DNA from: CAYLRY01 sp964386535
Lineage (GTDB): Bacteria > Chloroflexota > Dehalococcoidia > Dehalococcoidales > UBA3254
Assembly: GCA_964386535.1 (NCBI GenBank)
Contig: CAYLRY010000060.1
Location: 1 to 11,651 of the forward strand
Direction: 5' to 3'
DNA: 11,651 nucleotides
In this document: piece after piece, positions 5,499 through 11,651 of the stretch
How the letters are laid out: the number at the start of each line of letters is the position of its first letter
Numbering within the stretch: position 1 is the first letter of the stretch
The notes under the pieces: generated by a model
Told to the model about the DNA's origin: nothing
Databases searched by the model: none
The model's input: only the letters and a program-made list of their open reading frames with translations
Program-made: the position numbers and the translations under genes

Positions 5499-6425
5499 TC
5501 AGTCCGCCACTGAACTGGCAGTGGATACTGTTTCTGCGGGAATAGCATATTTTTCAGGCTGTTCAATCTCTACTACTTTTTTCAGGGCTGAAAGAGCCAC
5601 TTCCAGTTGTTTATCATCCGGCTGCCGGGTGGTCAGCTTTTGCATCCACATTCCCGGAGTTAAAAGGATTTTCATAATGGGGTTATCACAATGCCGGGAA
5701 GTGAAATAAATAAATTCATATCCCAGGGCAGCAATTACCGGTACCAGAAGTACTCGGGAAAGTACCATCAGGCTGATACTGGGCTTGCCGATAATGGAGA
5801 AAACCACAATAGCGATAATCAGGACGGCAAACAGAAAGCTGGTCCCGCAGCGCGGATTGGCTGTACTGAACTTGCGGGCAGAATCCACTTCAAGAGGCAC
5901 TCCGGCTTCATAGGCGTTTACTGCTTTGTGTTCGGCTCCATGATAGGCGAAAACCCGCTTGATATCCGGCATGAGGGAAACTACTACCAGATAAAGAATG
6001 AAAACGGCCATACGGACCAGACCCTCGATGAAATTGAAGAGTAGAGTAGAACGTAATGTCTCCGAAAAAAGGTTGGTGATAAATAGGGGCATGACAAAGA
6101 ATACGCCGACAGAAAAAGCCATAGCTACGATTATAATGCCTGCCGTAGTACCTTTGGATAATTGGGCTTTCTCTTCTTCCAGGGCGACATTAGCCGAGTA
6201 CATGAGTGTCTGAATACCCAGAACCAGCGATTCAATAAGTACAATAATACCCCTTATCAAAGGGGTCTTTCTCCATTTTCCGGTAAAGATGGCGGCCAGG
6301 GTTTGAGGGTTAAGGCCAATTTCACCATTTGGACGGCGGGTGGCCACTACCAGATTGTCCTTACCCCGCATCATCACTCCCTCAATAACAGCCTGACCTC
6401 CATAATAAAATTTTTTTTCAGCCAT
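5499..6425 (-). CDS. DUF1385 (YqhQ-type) membrane protein
   Basis: The 308 residues match the DUF1385/YqhQ family, which has no settled function. The N-terminal signature YYGGQAVIEGVMMRG (7-21) is complete, followed by four predicted membrane segments at about 93-119, 130-152, 197-213 and 218-242. Conserved polar motifs lie between or after them: YHGAEHKAVNAYEAG (161-175), NPRCGTSF (190-197) and SRHCDNP (243-249). His162, His166, Cys193, His245 and Cys246 suggest a metal or redox site at the membrane surface; this is inference. The C-terminal tail from about 265 is polar. The ATG start at 6423-6425 is preceded by GAGGGTGGTGG about 5-7 nt away. The strong rpmE terminator lies 69 nt upstream, so it probably has its own, not obvious, promoter. 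hisI begins immediately after the stop. Confidence 0.9.
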   Translation of the reverse strand: MAEKKFYYGGQAVIEGVMMRGKDNLVVATRRPNGEIGLNPQTLAAIFTGKWRKTPLIRGIIVLIESLVLGIQTLMYSANVALEEEKAQLSKGTTAGIIIVAMAFSVGVFFVMPLFITNLFSETLRSTLLFNFIEGLVRMAVFILYLVVVSLMPDIKRVFAYHGAEHKAVNAYEAGVPLEVDSARKFSTANPRCGTSFLFAVLIIAIVVFSIIGKPSISLMVLSRVLLVPVIAALGYEFIYFTSRHCDNPIMKILLTPGMWMQKLTTRQPDDKQLEVALSALKKVVEIEQPEKYAIPAETVSTASSVAD

Positions 6426-6488
6426 AAACCACCACCCTCATTAGTTTCCCAGTTAAATCTCATTTTAATCTTTTTATAGATAAAATGA

Positions 6489-6523
6489 AACAAAAAGGAG
6501 CGGTACTGCAAGACCGCTCCTTT
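6489..6523 (-). terminator. Rho-independent terminator of the rplU-rpmA-rpmE operon
   Basis: On the minus strand an 11-bp perfect stem (AAAGGAGCGGT with ACCGCTCCTTT; 6513-6523 and 6494-6504) encloses an 8-nt loop and runs into a T-rich tract. It lies 18 nt after the rpmE stop. A second small dyad, GCCGT-AA-ACGGC (6526-6537), sits between the stop and the stem. Confidence 0.92.
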
Positions 6524-6540
6524 GAGCCGTAAACGGCAGG

Positions 6541-6750
6541 CTATTTTTTATTTAAGCCGTAGCGCTGGTTAAACCGTTCTACACGTCCCGCGGTATCCAT
6601 TAATTTTCTTTCACCGGTGAAAAAAGGATGACATTTACTGCAAAGCTCAACACGCAGTTGCTTTTTAGTGGACCCGGTGGTGAAAACATTGCCACAAGCG
6701 CATACTACCTGAGCATCCTGATAATATTTTGGATGTATCTTTTCTTTCAT
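6541..6750 (-). CDS. rpmE: 50S ribosomal protein L31, zinc-binding type
   Basis: This 69-residue protein is a component of the large ribosomal subunit. It begins MKEKIHPKYYQ, the usual L31 start, and carries the zinc-ligand cysteines of the C+ form in VVCACGN and LCSKCHPFFTG, followed by GRVERFNQRYG. The frame is open for 19 more codons upstream, but those overlap rpmA and do not resemble L31, so ATG 6748-6750 is the start. It lies 1 nt after the rpmA stop, with AGGA 7 nt upstream, so translation is coupled. It is the last gene of the operon, followed by a strong terminator. The zinc-binding form suggests no specialised zinc-free L31 here. Confidence 0.97.
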   Translation of the reverse strand: MKEKIHPKYYQDAQVVCACGNVFTTGSTKKQLRVELCSKCHPFFTGERKLMDTAGRVERFNQRYGLNKK

Positions 6751-6751
6751 T

Positions 6752-7012
6752 TTATTCCTGTTCAGCGTAAACGCTGACCTTCTTTCTGTTATTCCTGATA
6801 GGTTCAAATGTGACTACACCATCAATCAGGGCGAAGATGGTATAATCTTTCCCCAGACCCACGTTATTGCCAGGATGAATCGAAGTCCCATGCTGGCGGA
6901 CAATGATATTACCTGCCACAACGTGTTCTCCGCCGTATTTTTTTACACCTAATCTTTGACCGGGGCTGTTCCGCCCATTTACGGAACTGCCGCCGCCCTT
7001 TTTATGAGCCAA
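6752..7012 (-). CDS. rpmA: 50S ribosomal protein L27
   Basis: This 86-residue protein of the large subunit has an N-terminal tail that reaches the peptidyl-transferase centre. It begins MAHKKGGGSS directly, without the cleavable extension typical of Firmicutes, and continues with the normal GQRLGVKKYGG and GNIIVRQHGT signatures. The start codon is TTG (7010-7012), fixed by the family N-terminus and by GAGGTG (7020-7025) 7 nt upstream. There are 15 nt between it and the rplU stop. No Prp-type cysteine protease gene lies between L21 and L27, consistent with the missing extension. Confidence 0.97.
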   Translation of the reverse strand: MAHKKGGGSSVNGRNSPGQRLGVKKYGGEHVVAGNIIVRQHGTSIHPGNNVGLGKDYTIFALIDGVVTFEPIRNNRKKVSVYAEQE

Positions 7013-7027
7013 TTGTTTTCACCTCGC

Positions 7028-7357
7028 TTAGTTTTTGTTCTCATCTGGTTTGACAATGTTATCCACAGTTAGCCTGGTATATTTCTGGCGATGTCCGGTT
7101 TTCTTAGAGTAATGATTTTTTGCTTTAAATTTGAAGACAATCACCTTTTTCCCTTTAACCAGACCTTTTGAAGTAGCGGTTACCTTCGCACCTTCAATAA
7201 TCGGGGTACCTACAGTCACCTTATCATCTTCAGCAATAAGGAGCACTCTATCCAGGTCTACCTTATCACCTTCGGCTGATCCGGTAAGGTCAACATCCAA
7301 TGTCTGACCAGGAGTTACCTTGTATTGTTTGCCGCCGGTTTCAATTATTGCGTAAAT
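7028..7357 (-). CDS. rplU: 50S ribosomal protein L21, probable AUU start
   Basis: Counted from ATT at 7355-7357 the protein has 109 residues and begins (M)YAIIETGGKQYKV, exactly as L21 proteins do. The C-terminal signature is KAKNHYSKKTGHRQKYT. L21 binds 23S rRNA in the large subunit. An in-frame ATG exists 29 codons further upstream (7442-7444), but the extra residues do not resemble L21, that ATG has no Shine-Dalgarno sequence, and it lies upstream of the predicted promoter. GGAGGT (7363-7368) sits 5 nt before ATT. The start is therefore most likely AUU, as is known for infC of Escherichia coli. It is the first gene of rplU-rpmA-rpmE. Confidence 0.96.
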   Translation of the reverse strand: MYAIIETGGKQYKVTPGQTLDVDLTGSAEGDKVDLDRVLLIAEDDKVTVGTPIIEGAKVTATSKGLVKGKKVIVFKFKAKNHYSKKTGHRQKYTRLTVDNIVKPDENKN

Positions 7358-7362
7358 AGTAC

Positions 7363-7368
7363 ACCTCC
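7363..7368 (-). promoter_or_regulatory. Ribosome-binding site that fixes an AUU start for rplU
   Basis: GGAGGT on the minus strand is followed 5 nt later by ATT, the codon that aligns with Met1 of other L21 proteins. No ATG, GTG or TTG in frame follows at a workable distance. Confidence 0.7.
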
Positions 7369-7385
7369 AATAATTACAACATTTT

Positions 7386-7415
7386 ATTTTACCAGAATCT
7401 GGGCTGGTTCTGCAA
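7386..7415 (-). promoter_or_regulatory. Predicted promoter of rplU-rpmA-rpmE
   Basis: On the minus strand an extended -10 element TGG-TAAAAT (7386-7394) is preceded at 18 nt by a partial -35 box TTGCAG (7410-7415). Transcription would start near 7379, about 22 nt before the ATT start and downstream of the in-frame ATG at 7444. Confidence 0.45.
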
Positions 7416-7538
7416 TTCCCCGGATTTGCTTTTTTTAAGAGCATGTTTGCCGGCCGGTATAATTTGTGAGCTTCACCTATAAATCGGGGCTGTCATTAAT
7501 AAAATTCAATGTTGATGTATTGTTGGAATTAACATAGC

Positions 7539-8438
7539 TTATTTTGTGGCAGGCTGACGAATTACCAGAAGGGGAGTCTCTCCTTCTCTGAGAACCTTTT
7601 CAGCTACGCTGCCAAATGCCCAGCGGGCAACCGGAGATCTGCCTCGGGTAGCCATTACCACCAGGTCTGCTGGTATCTTTTTTTCCAATTCCAGGATCTC
7701 ACTGGCGGCATCAATGCCCAATACAGCAATATGATTTACATTGACTCCGCCGGCTTTGATCTGATTCTCTATTACCTGAAGGTAATCATTGGTGTATTTT
7801 TCAGTGGCTGAATCCACAGCATCCCAGTTGACTCCTACACCGACTCCCATGCTATCTATATTTTTAGAATAGACTGTTTGCGCCATACTGAAGAGGGTAA
7901 TAGTGCCTTCCACTTTTTTGGCCAGGTCAGCGGCATAAGGTACAGCAATTTTAGACGCTTCAGAAGGGTCCAGGGGCAAAAGAATACGTTTTATCATCCC
8001 TTTATCTCGGGGCATTTTTCCTGCTTTTACTCGAATGAGCAGGGTTGGGATATCAAGTCCGCGGACTACCTTATCGGCTACGCTGCCCATGGCCCAGGCC
8101 CGGATGCCTGAAGCACCGGCAGTGGTGACTGCTACCAGACTGATAGAATTACGCTGGACATAGTCCATTATAGTTTTAGCAGGTTCACCACTGACTACTT
8201 CGGATTTAAGGATTGGATTCTGGGCGGGACCCCATAATTCTTGTATCTCCTTGCGGAGGTTATCTGCCATATAATCAAGATAAATTTTATGCATTCGGGT
8301 AAGATTATTATGTTCAGGAGGGCAAACGTGGATCAGGCTTACCTCGGATTTCAATTGCACAGCCAGGTCTCGTACATAAGGTATGGCTGTTTCAGCCAGT
8401 TCAGAACCGTCCAAGGGTAAAAGTAATTTCTCGAACAC
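7539..8438 (-). CDS. Tandem-domain universal stress protein (UspA family)
   Basis: Two Usp domains lie end to end (about residues 1-137 and 150-299), the layout of two-domain Usp proteins that act as an internal dimer. Each begins with the strand LLLPLD or ILLPLD, whose Asp contacts adenine in ATP-binding members. Each has a G-x9-G-S nucleotide loop: Gly108 to Gly118-Ser119, and Gly266 to Gly276-Ser277. The first glycine of the full G-x2-G-x9-G-S motif is replaced by Thr and Ala, so ATP binding is likely but not assured. Start: GTG 8436-8438 has GAGAGGTG (8445-8452) 6 nt upstream and gives the typical beginning MFEKLLLPLDGS; GTG 8445-8447 is in frame but overlaps that site. The gene has its own promoter with a palindrome. 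Usp proteins usually respond to starvation or other stress; the specific signal here is unknown. Confidence 0.93.
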   Translation of the reverse strand: MFEKLLLPLDGSELAETAIPYVRDLAVQLKSEVSLIHVCPPEHNNLTRMHKIYLDYMADNLRKEIQELWGPAQNPILKSEVVSGEPAKTIMDYVQRNSISLVAVTTAGASGIRAWAMGSVADKVVRGLDIPTLLIRVKAGKMPRDKGMIKRILLPLDPSEASKIAVPYAADLAKKVEGTITLFSMAQTVYSKNIDSMGVGVGVNWDAVDSATEKYTNDYLQVIENQIKAGGVNVNHIAVLGIDAASEILELEKKIPADLVVMATRGRSPVARWAFGSVAEKVLREGETPLLVIRQPATK

Positions 8439-8459
8439 TGTACTCACCTCTCTTTAACT

Positions 8460-8490
8460 TTTATAAATTAAAAATTGGCTATTTGCCAAT
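8460..8490 (-). promoter_or_regulatory. Promoter of the universal stress gene with an overlapping palindromic operator
   Basis: Minus strand: -35 TTGGCA (8484-8489, five of six), 18-nt spacer, -10 TATAAA (8460-8465, five of six). Covering the -35 box is a perfect palindrome ATTGGC-N5-GCCAAT (8474-8490). A further half site, ATTGGCA, is read on the same strand at 8528-8534, about 44 bp upstream. Placement over the -35 box fits a repressor, or an activator that touches polymerase. Confidence 0.6.
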
Positions 8491-8612
8491 ATTCAGCTCC
8501 AGGCCTTTGTTATTTACTTTTAGTCTCTGCCAATCGGGAAGAAATATTTTATGGTTTTTTCATTGGTATCAACTTACATTCTAAGAATTTAAAGATTCAA
8601 TTAAAGAAGTAT

Positions 8613-9227
8613 TTACTTAAGTTCATCAGCATCATTAAAGGTATTTTCCCAGAGGCTTTTTACAGTTAATTTTAATTTGGCCAGATTGCCGTCATTATTA
8701 ATAATTTTTTGAGCATATTTTTCTAATTTTTCGGGCGGTGTCTGGGCGCTCATACGGGCAAGGGCTTCAGATTCAGGTAATCCACGTTCTTTAAGCCGTT
8801 TTAAAGTCAGATCATGTGGGGCTATCACCAGCCAGAGTGTATCTATCATATCCATCCACCCGGCTTCTACCAGTAAAGTGGCCTCTATTACCGCAACTTT
8901 TTTCCCTTGCCGGCGGGCGCAGTCCAGACGTAGTTCTACTTCCCGGCGAATCTTGGGATGTAAGATCCCATTCAGCCTGGCGATTGCTTCAGGATTATTG
9001 AACACTTTTTGTGACAGCTTCTTACGGTCAATTGTTCCGTCTGGAGAGAGAATATCTTGTCCAAAAGCCTCGACTGTTTCCTTCCAGCCCGGTGTTCCTG
9101 GATTGTATATATCATGGCCGACTTTATCAGCATCAATGCATTCCGCGCCAAGTTCATGTAGAAAGCGGGCGACGCTGCTTTTTCCACCGCCGATATTCCC
9201 GGTTAAACCTATTATTTTCACATTCAT
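8613..9227 (-). CDS. coaE: Dephospho-CoA kinase
   Basis: This 204-residue enzyme is the last in coenzyme A synthesis, phosphorylating the 3'-hydroxyl of dephospho-CoA with ATP in the cytoplasm. The P-loop GNIGGGKS has Gly10, Gly13, Gly15, Lys16 and Ser17. IDADKVGHD (31-39) is the conserved segment that follows the first helix, and LHPKIRRE, VIEATLLVEAGW and the C-terminal NNDGNLAKL stretch match the family. Length is normal. The ATG at 9225-9227 is used here; the third codon, GTG 9219-9221, gives MKIIGLTG, the commonest family beginning, and lies 6 nt beyond the -10 box of the predicted promoter. Neither has a Shine-Dalgarno sequence. It is divergent from amrS and 175 nt upstream of the stress gene on the same strand. 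Confidence 0.96.
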   Translation of the reverse strand: MNVKIIGLTGNIGGGKSSVARFLHELGAECIDADKVGHDIYNPGTPGWKETVEAFGQDILSPDGTIDRKKLSQKVFNNPEAIARLNGILHPKIRREVELRLDCARRQGKKVAVIEATLLVEAGWMDMIDTLWLVIAPHDLTLKRLKERGLPESEALARMSAQTPPEKLEKYAQKIINNDGNLAKLKLTVKSLWENTFNDADELK

Positions 9228-9256
9228 AGTGTAATGGTTGCAGGCTATAGGGTCAA
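9228..9256 (-). promoter_or_regulatory. Predicted promoter of coaE, possibly giving a leaderless mRNA
   Basis: Minus strand: -35 TTGACC (9251-9256, five of six), 17-nt spacer, -10 TACACT (9228-9233, four of six). The -10 box touches the annotated ATG and lies exactly 6 nt before the in-frame GTG at 9221, where transcription would begin. Confidence 0.45.
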
Positions 9257-9280
9257 GAGTGTATCTAACTACCGGCTTGA

Positions 9281-9289
9281 TGATATAAT
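9281..9289 (+). promoter_or_regulatory. Predicted extended -10 promoter of amrS
   Basis: TGA-TATAAT is a perfect extended -10 element; no good -35 box is present, as is common for this class. Transcription would start near 9296, 25 nt before the GTG at 9321 and after the ATG at 9234, which supports the shorter protein. It is back to back with the coaE promoter. Confidence 0.5.
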
Positions 9290-9320
9290 AAATTTATGCA
9301 CGGTAAATTGGGGGTGTCCG

Positions 9321-10355
9321 GTGCAAAGAGCCATTCTTGGCGAGGCTTTAACTAACTCCAGGGTCAGATGCAATATCTGCCAGTGGCGTTGCAAAATAAA
9401 CCTTGGGAAAAAAGGGGTTTGCCGCATGTACCAGAATATCAATGGCGCCCTGTTTAATCTGAATTATGCCCTGGCATCTTCCGCCGCTATTGATCCCATC
9501 GAAAAAAAACCGCTTTACCATTTTTATCCCGGTACTCAGGTATTTTCCCTGGGTAGTTGGGGTTGCAATTTCCATTGTGATAATTGTCAGAACTGGCAGA
9601 TTTCATGCGAAGATATTGCTTCATCCGGCAGGGGATCGCAAGAAATTACCCCAGTTGAAGCCATTGAGATGGCCGGTAGTCATCGATGCCGGGGTCTGGC
9701 CTGGACTTATAATGAACCCACGGTGTGGTTTGAATATACGTTGGAATCAGCCAGACTGGCAGCACAGAAGGGTCTTTATACAGTATACGTTACCAATGGT
9801 TATATGAGTCAGGAAGCACTGGATGCCATTGGCGCGTATCTGGGAGCCTGGCGGGTGGATATAAAGGGGTTTAAGGATAATTTCTACCGGCGTATCTCCG
9901 GCATTACCCACTGGAAAGGTATCCTTGAGACTGCTGTAAGGGCTAAAAATAAGTGGAATATGCACGTGGAAGTAATAACCAATATCATCCCTACCCTAAA
10001 TGATGATGATTTTCAGTTAAAGGGCATTGCAGGATGGATCAGGGACAATCTGGGAAGTTTGACACCCTGGCATGTAACGCGCTTCTATCCTCAGTATAAA
10101 GCCTTGGATTTACCACCTACTCCGGTATCCACTTTAGAACATGCACTGGAGATAGGCAGGCAGGCCGGTTTAAAGTTCGTTTATGTGGGAAATGTCCCCG
10201 GGCATGACGGAGAAAATACGTATTGTTATCATTGTGGCGAGTTAGTCGTGGAGAGGACGGGATACGATGTCCGGATTATCGGGTTGAAAGGTTCTCTTTG
10301 TAAGTTTTGCGGGACTGATTTGAATTTCAGAAGAGAGGCAGGTAAAGATGCTTAG
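9321..10355 (+). CDS. amrS: AmmeMemoRadiSam system radical SAM enzyme
   Basis: This 344-residue radical SAM protein belongs to the pyruvate formate-lyase-activase-like group that accompanies Memo and AMMECR1 in many prokaryotes. Its reaction is unknown. N-terminal cysteines Cys17, Cys20, Cys24 and Cys34 (CNICQWRC, GVC) come first, then DPIEKKPLYHFYPG (58-71), then the radical SAM motif CNFHCDNC (Cys82, Cys86, Cys89) followed by QNW. The C-terminus has a zinc-ribbon-like pair, CYHC (302, 305) and CKFC (327, 330). Start: GTG 9321 has GGGGGTG about 5 nt upstream and gives the usual protein length. An in-frame ATG at 9234 would add 29 unconserved residues, has no ribosome-binding site, and lies before the promoter. 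The last 8 nt overlap the next gene, so both are made together. Confidence 0.93.
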   Translation: MQRAILGEALTNSRVRCNICQWRCKINLGKKGVCRMYQNINGALFNLNYALASSAAIDPIEKKPLYHFYPGTQVFSLGSWGCNFHCDNCQNWQISCEDIASSGRGSQEITPVEAIEMAGSHRCRGLAWTYNEPTVWFEYTLESARLAAQKGLYTVYVTNGYMSQEALDAIGAYLGAWRVDIKGFKDNFYRRISGITHWKGILETAVRAKNKWNMHVEVITNIIPTLNDDDFQLKGIAGWIRDNLGSLTPWHVTRFYPQYKALDLPPTPVSTLEHALEIGRQAGLKFVYVGNVPGHDGENTYCYHCGELVVERTGYDVRIIGLKGSLCKFCGTDLNFRREAGKDA

Positions 10356-11651
10356 AGAAGCTGTATATGCAGGTCAGTTTTATCCCGGGACAACCTCTGA
10401 ACTCAGGGCTATGATCAGATCCTTTATAGAACCGGAGGCGGAGAAAGAAGCCGCAGTAGGTATTCTGGTGCCTCATGCCGGATATATATATTCCGGCGCA
10501 GTTACCGGCGCAGTTATTTCCCGTATTTCATTTAAAGATACTTTTATCATTATTGGCCCCAATCATACCGGACGGGGCCAGCCATTCAGCATTATGACAG
10601 AAGGCTCGTGGAAGACCCCGCTGGGCGAAGTCCGCATAGATTCGGAAATAGCCAGGAAATTGCTTTCTATATCGGCTTATCTTAAAGAAGATGCTGGGGC
10701 TCATGAATTTGAACATGCCATAGAGGTACAATTGCCTTTTTTACAGTATGTCAAACCGGATATCCGCTTTGTACCGATAATGATGGGAGGAGGCAACAGG
10801 GATGTTTACCGGAATATCGGTCAAGAAATCGCCGCGGTTATGCGTGAATTGAAAAAAGAAGCCATTATCATGGCCAGCAGTGATATGAACCATTATGAAT
10901 CACAAAGTGTTTCGAAAAAAAAGGATTTTAAAGCTATTGAAGCAATCTTAGAGATGAATGCGGATGAGCTGGTTAAACGTATTGAAGATAACAATATCAC
11001 TATGTGCGGTTATGCCCCGGCGGCAGTGATGCTGGCGGCTGCAACCGAAATGGGCGCCAGCGCCACCCGTCTGATTAAATACCAGACCAGCGGTGATGTA
11101 ACCGGTGATAACAGCGCCGTGGTAGGCTATGCCGGGATCATTGTGAAAAAATTATCTCCCCTGGTAAAGCTGGCCAAGGATACGGTAGAAACTTATGTAC
11201 GCAAGCGTCAGGTGTTACAGCCTGTTGAGCTTTCTCCAGAGATGAAGGAAAGGGCAGGGGTATTCGTATGTATAAAAAAAGGGGGAGACCTGAGGGGTTG
11301 CATTGGTACTTTTGAACCGGAATACGAAAACGTAGCGGCAGAGGTAGTGGGCAATGCCATCAGTACGGCTACTCGCGACCCCCGTTTTACACCTGTACAG
11401 GCGTCCGAGTTAAAAGACCTTGACTATACAGTGGATGTACTAACCCATCCGGAACCAATAGCCGGAAAGGAGCAACTGGACCCCAAAAAATACGGGGTAA
11501 TCGTAGAATCCGGCTACCGCCGAGGCTTGCTCTTGCCTGACCTGGAAGGTGTGGACACCGTAGACATGCAGATAGATATCTGCCGCCAGAAAGCCGGTAT
11601 TGACCCGGATGAACCGGTGAATTTATACCGCTTTGAGGTGAAACGTTACAG
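10348..11651 (+). CDS. Memo-AMMECR1 fusion protein (AmmeMemoRadiSam proteins B and A), 3' end cut by window
   Basis: The open frame runs 434 codons from ATG 10348 to the window edge. Residues 1 to about 268 are a Memo domain: MLREAVYAGQFYP, VPHAGYIYSG with His43, GPNHTG with His73, SSDMNHY with Asp179 and His182, and MCGYAP with Cys220. His43, His73 and Cys220 match the metal ligands His49, His81 and Cys244 of human MEMO1. After a short linker, residues from about 275 form an AMMECR1 domain with the strictly conserved LRGCIGTF (315-322) and ATRDPRFTPV. The end at FEVKRY resembles the usual AMMECR1 terminus, so only a few residues should be missing. The ATG overlaps amrS by 8 nt, with AGAGAGGCAGG upstream. 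The joint function is unknown; a role in radical-based modification of a protein or small molecule is inference from the radical SAM partner. Confidence 0.93.
   Translation, partial: MLREAVYAGQFYPGTTSELRAMIRSFIEPEAEKEAAVGILVPHAGYIYSGAVTGAVISRISFKDTFIIIGPNHTGRGQPFSIMTEGSWKTPLGEVRIDSEIARKLLSISAYLKEDAGAHEFEHAIEVQLPFLQYVKPDIRFVPIMMGGGNRDVYRNIGQEIAAVMRELKKEAIIMASSDMNHYESQSVSKKKDFKAIEAILEMNADELVKRIEDNNITMCGYAPAAVMLAAATEMGASATRLIKYQTSGDVTGDNSAVVGYAGIIVKKLSPLVKLAKDTVETYVRKRQVLQPVELSPEMKERAGVFVCIKKGGDLRGCIGTFEPEYENVAAEVVGNAISTATRDPRFTPVQASELKDLDYTVDVLTHPEPIAGKEQLDPKKYGVIVESGYRRGLLLPDLEGVDTVDMQIDICRQKAGIDPDEPVNLYRFEVKRY

Noticed and set aside
7059..7067. Perfect DnaA box TTATCCACA.
   Set aside because: It lies inside the rplU coding sequence (codons for TVDNI), stands alone, and is not near AT-rich unwinding sequence; probably coincidence.
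7411..7437. Plus-strand GCAA...TTGC dyad followed by T7, like a terminator.
   Set aside because: The stem is short with a mismatch and there is no plus-strand gene to terminate.
7358..7444. Longer rplU starting at ATG 7442-7444.
   Set aside because: The extension is unlike L21, contains the ribosome-binding site and probable promoter, and has no ribosome-binding site of its own.
9234..9320. Longer amrS starting at ATG 9234.
   Set aside because: No ribosome-binding site, 29 residues without family similarity, and the predicted promoter lies within this stretch.

Overview
This is a compact bacterial housekeeping window of about 45-48% G+C by eye, with mostly short intergenic gaps and genes on both strands. 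The organism is probably an anaerobe. My best guess is a Dehalococcoidia-like Chloroflexota. The reasons are a ribosomal protein L27 without the cleavable N-terminal extension seen in Firmicutes, an L21-L27-L31 run without the Prp protease gene between L21 and L27, a dnaN that is not next to dnaA or recF, and the AmrS/Memo/AMMECR1 set. This placement is inference and was not tested.

Layout. Positions 1-171 (+) hold the last codons of a protein that looks like a large serine recombinase. It runs tail-to-tail into dnaN, with a perfect hairpin just outside dnaN. Positions 132-3773 (-) are transcribed rdgB, moaA, moaC, dnaN: nucleotide-pool cleaning, the first molybdenum-cofactor steps, and the DNA sliding clamp. 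Positions 3774-4257 are a long intergenic region with one possible small gene. hisA (+) then faces a divergent hisI-like gene (-), which follows directly on a DUF1385 membrane-protein gene (-). Positions 6541-7357 (-) are the ribosomal operon rplU-rpmA-rpmE, closed by a strong terminator. A tandem universal-stress-protein gene and coaE follow, both on the minus strand. At the right edge, amrS and a fused Memo-AMMECR1 gene (+) form the AmmeMemoRadiSam set, transcribed away from coaE.

How the genes work together. moaA and moaC are coupled (1-nt gap) and catalyse GTP to cyclic pyranopterin monophosphate. rplU, rpmA and rpmE supply 50S subunit proteins. amrS and the Memo-AMMECR1 gene overlap by 8 nt and must act together, though their reaction is unknown. 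The other neighbours have no clear shared pathway.

The most interesting points are these. (1) Two genes, hisA and rplU, seem to start at AUC and AUU: family alignment and near-perfect Shine-Dalgarno sequences point to these codons, not to any ATG/GTG/TTG. (2) The HisI-like protein has lost the Asp-Cys-Asp-x-Asp metal motif (it reads Asn-Cys-Glu-Gln-Asn) and has a longer loop between its last two cysteines. (3) Memo and AMMECR1 are fused beside their radical SAM partner. (4) A palindromic operator lies over the -35 box of the stress-protein gene. (5) rdgB and coaE have good promoters so close to their starts that their mRNAs may be leaderless.
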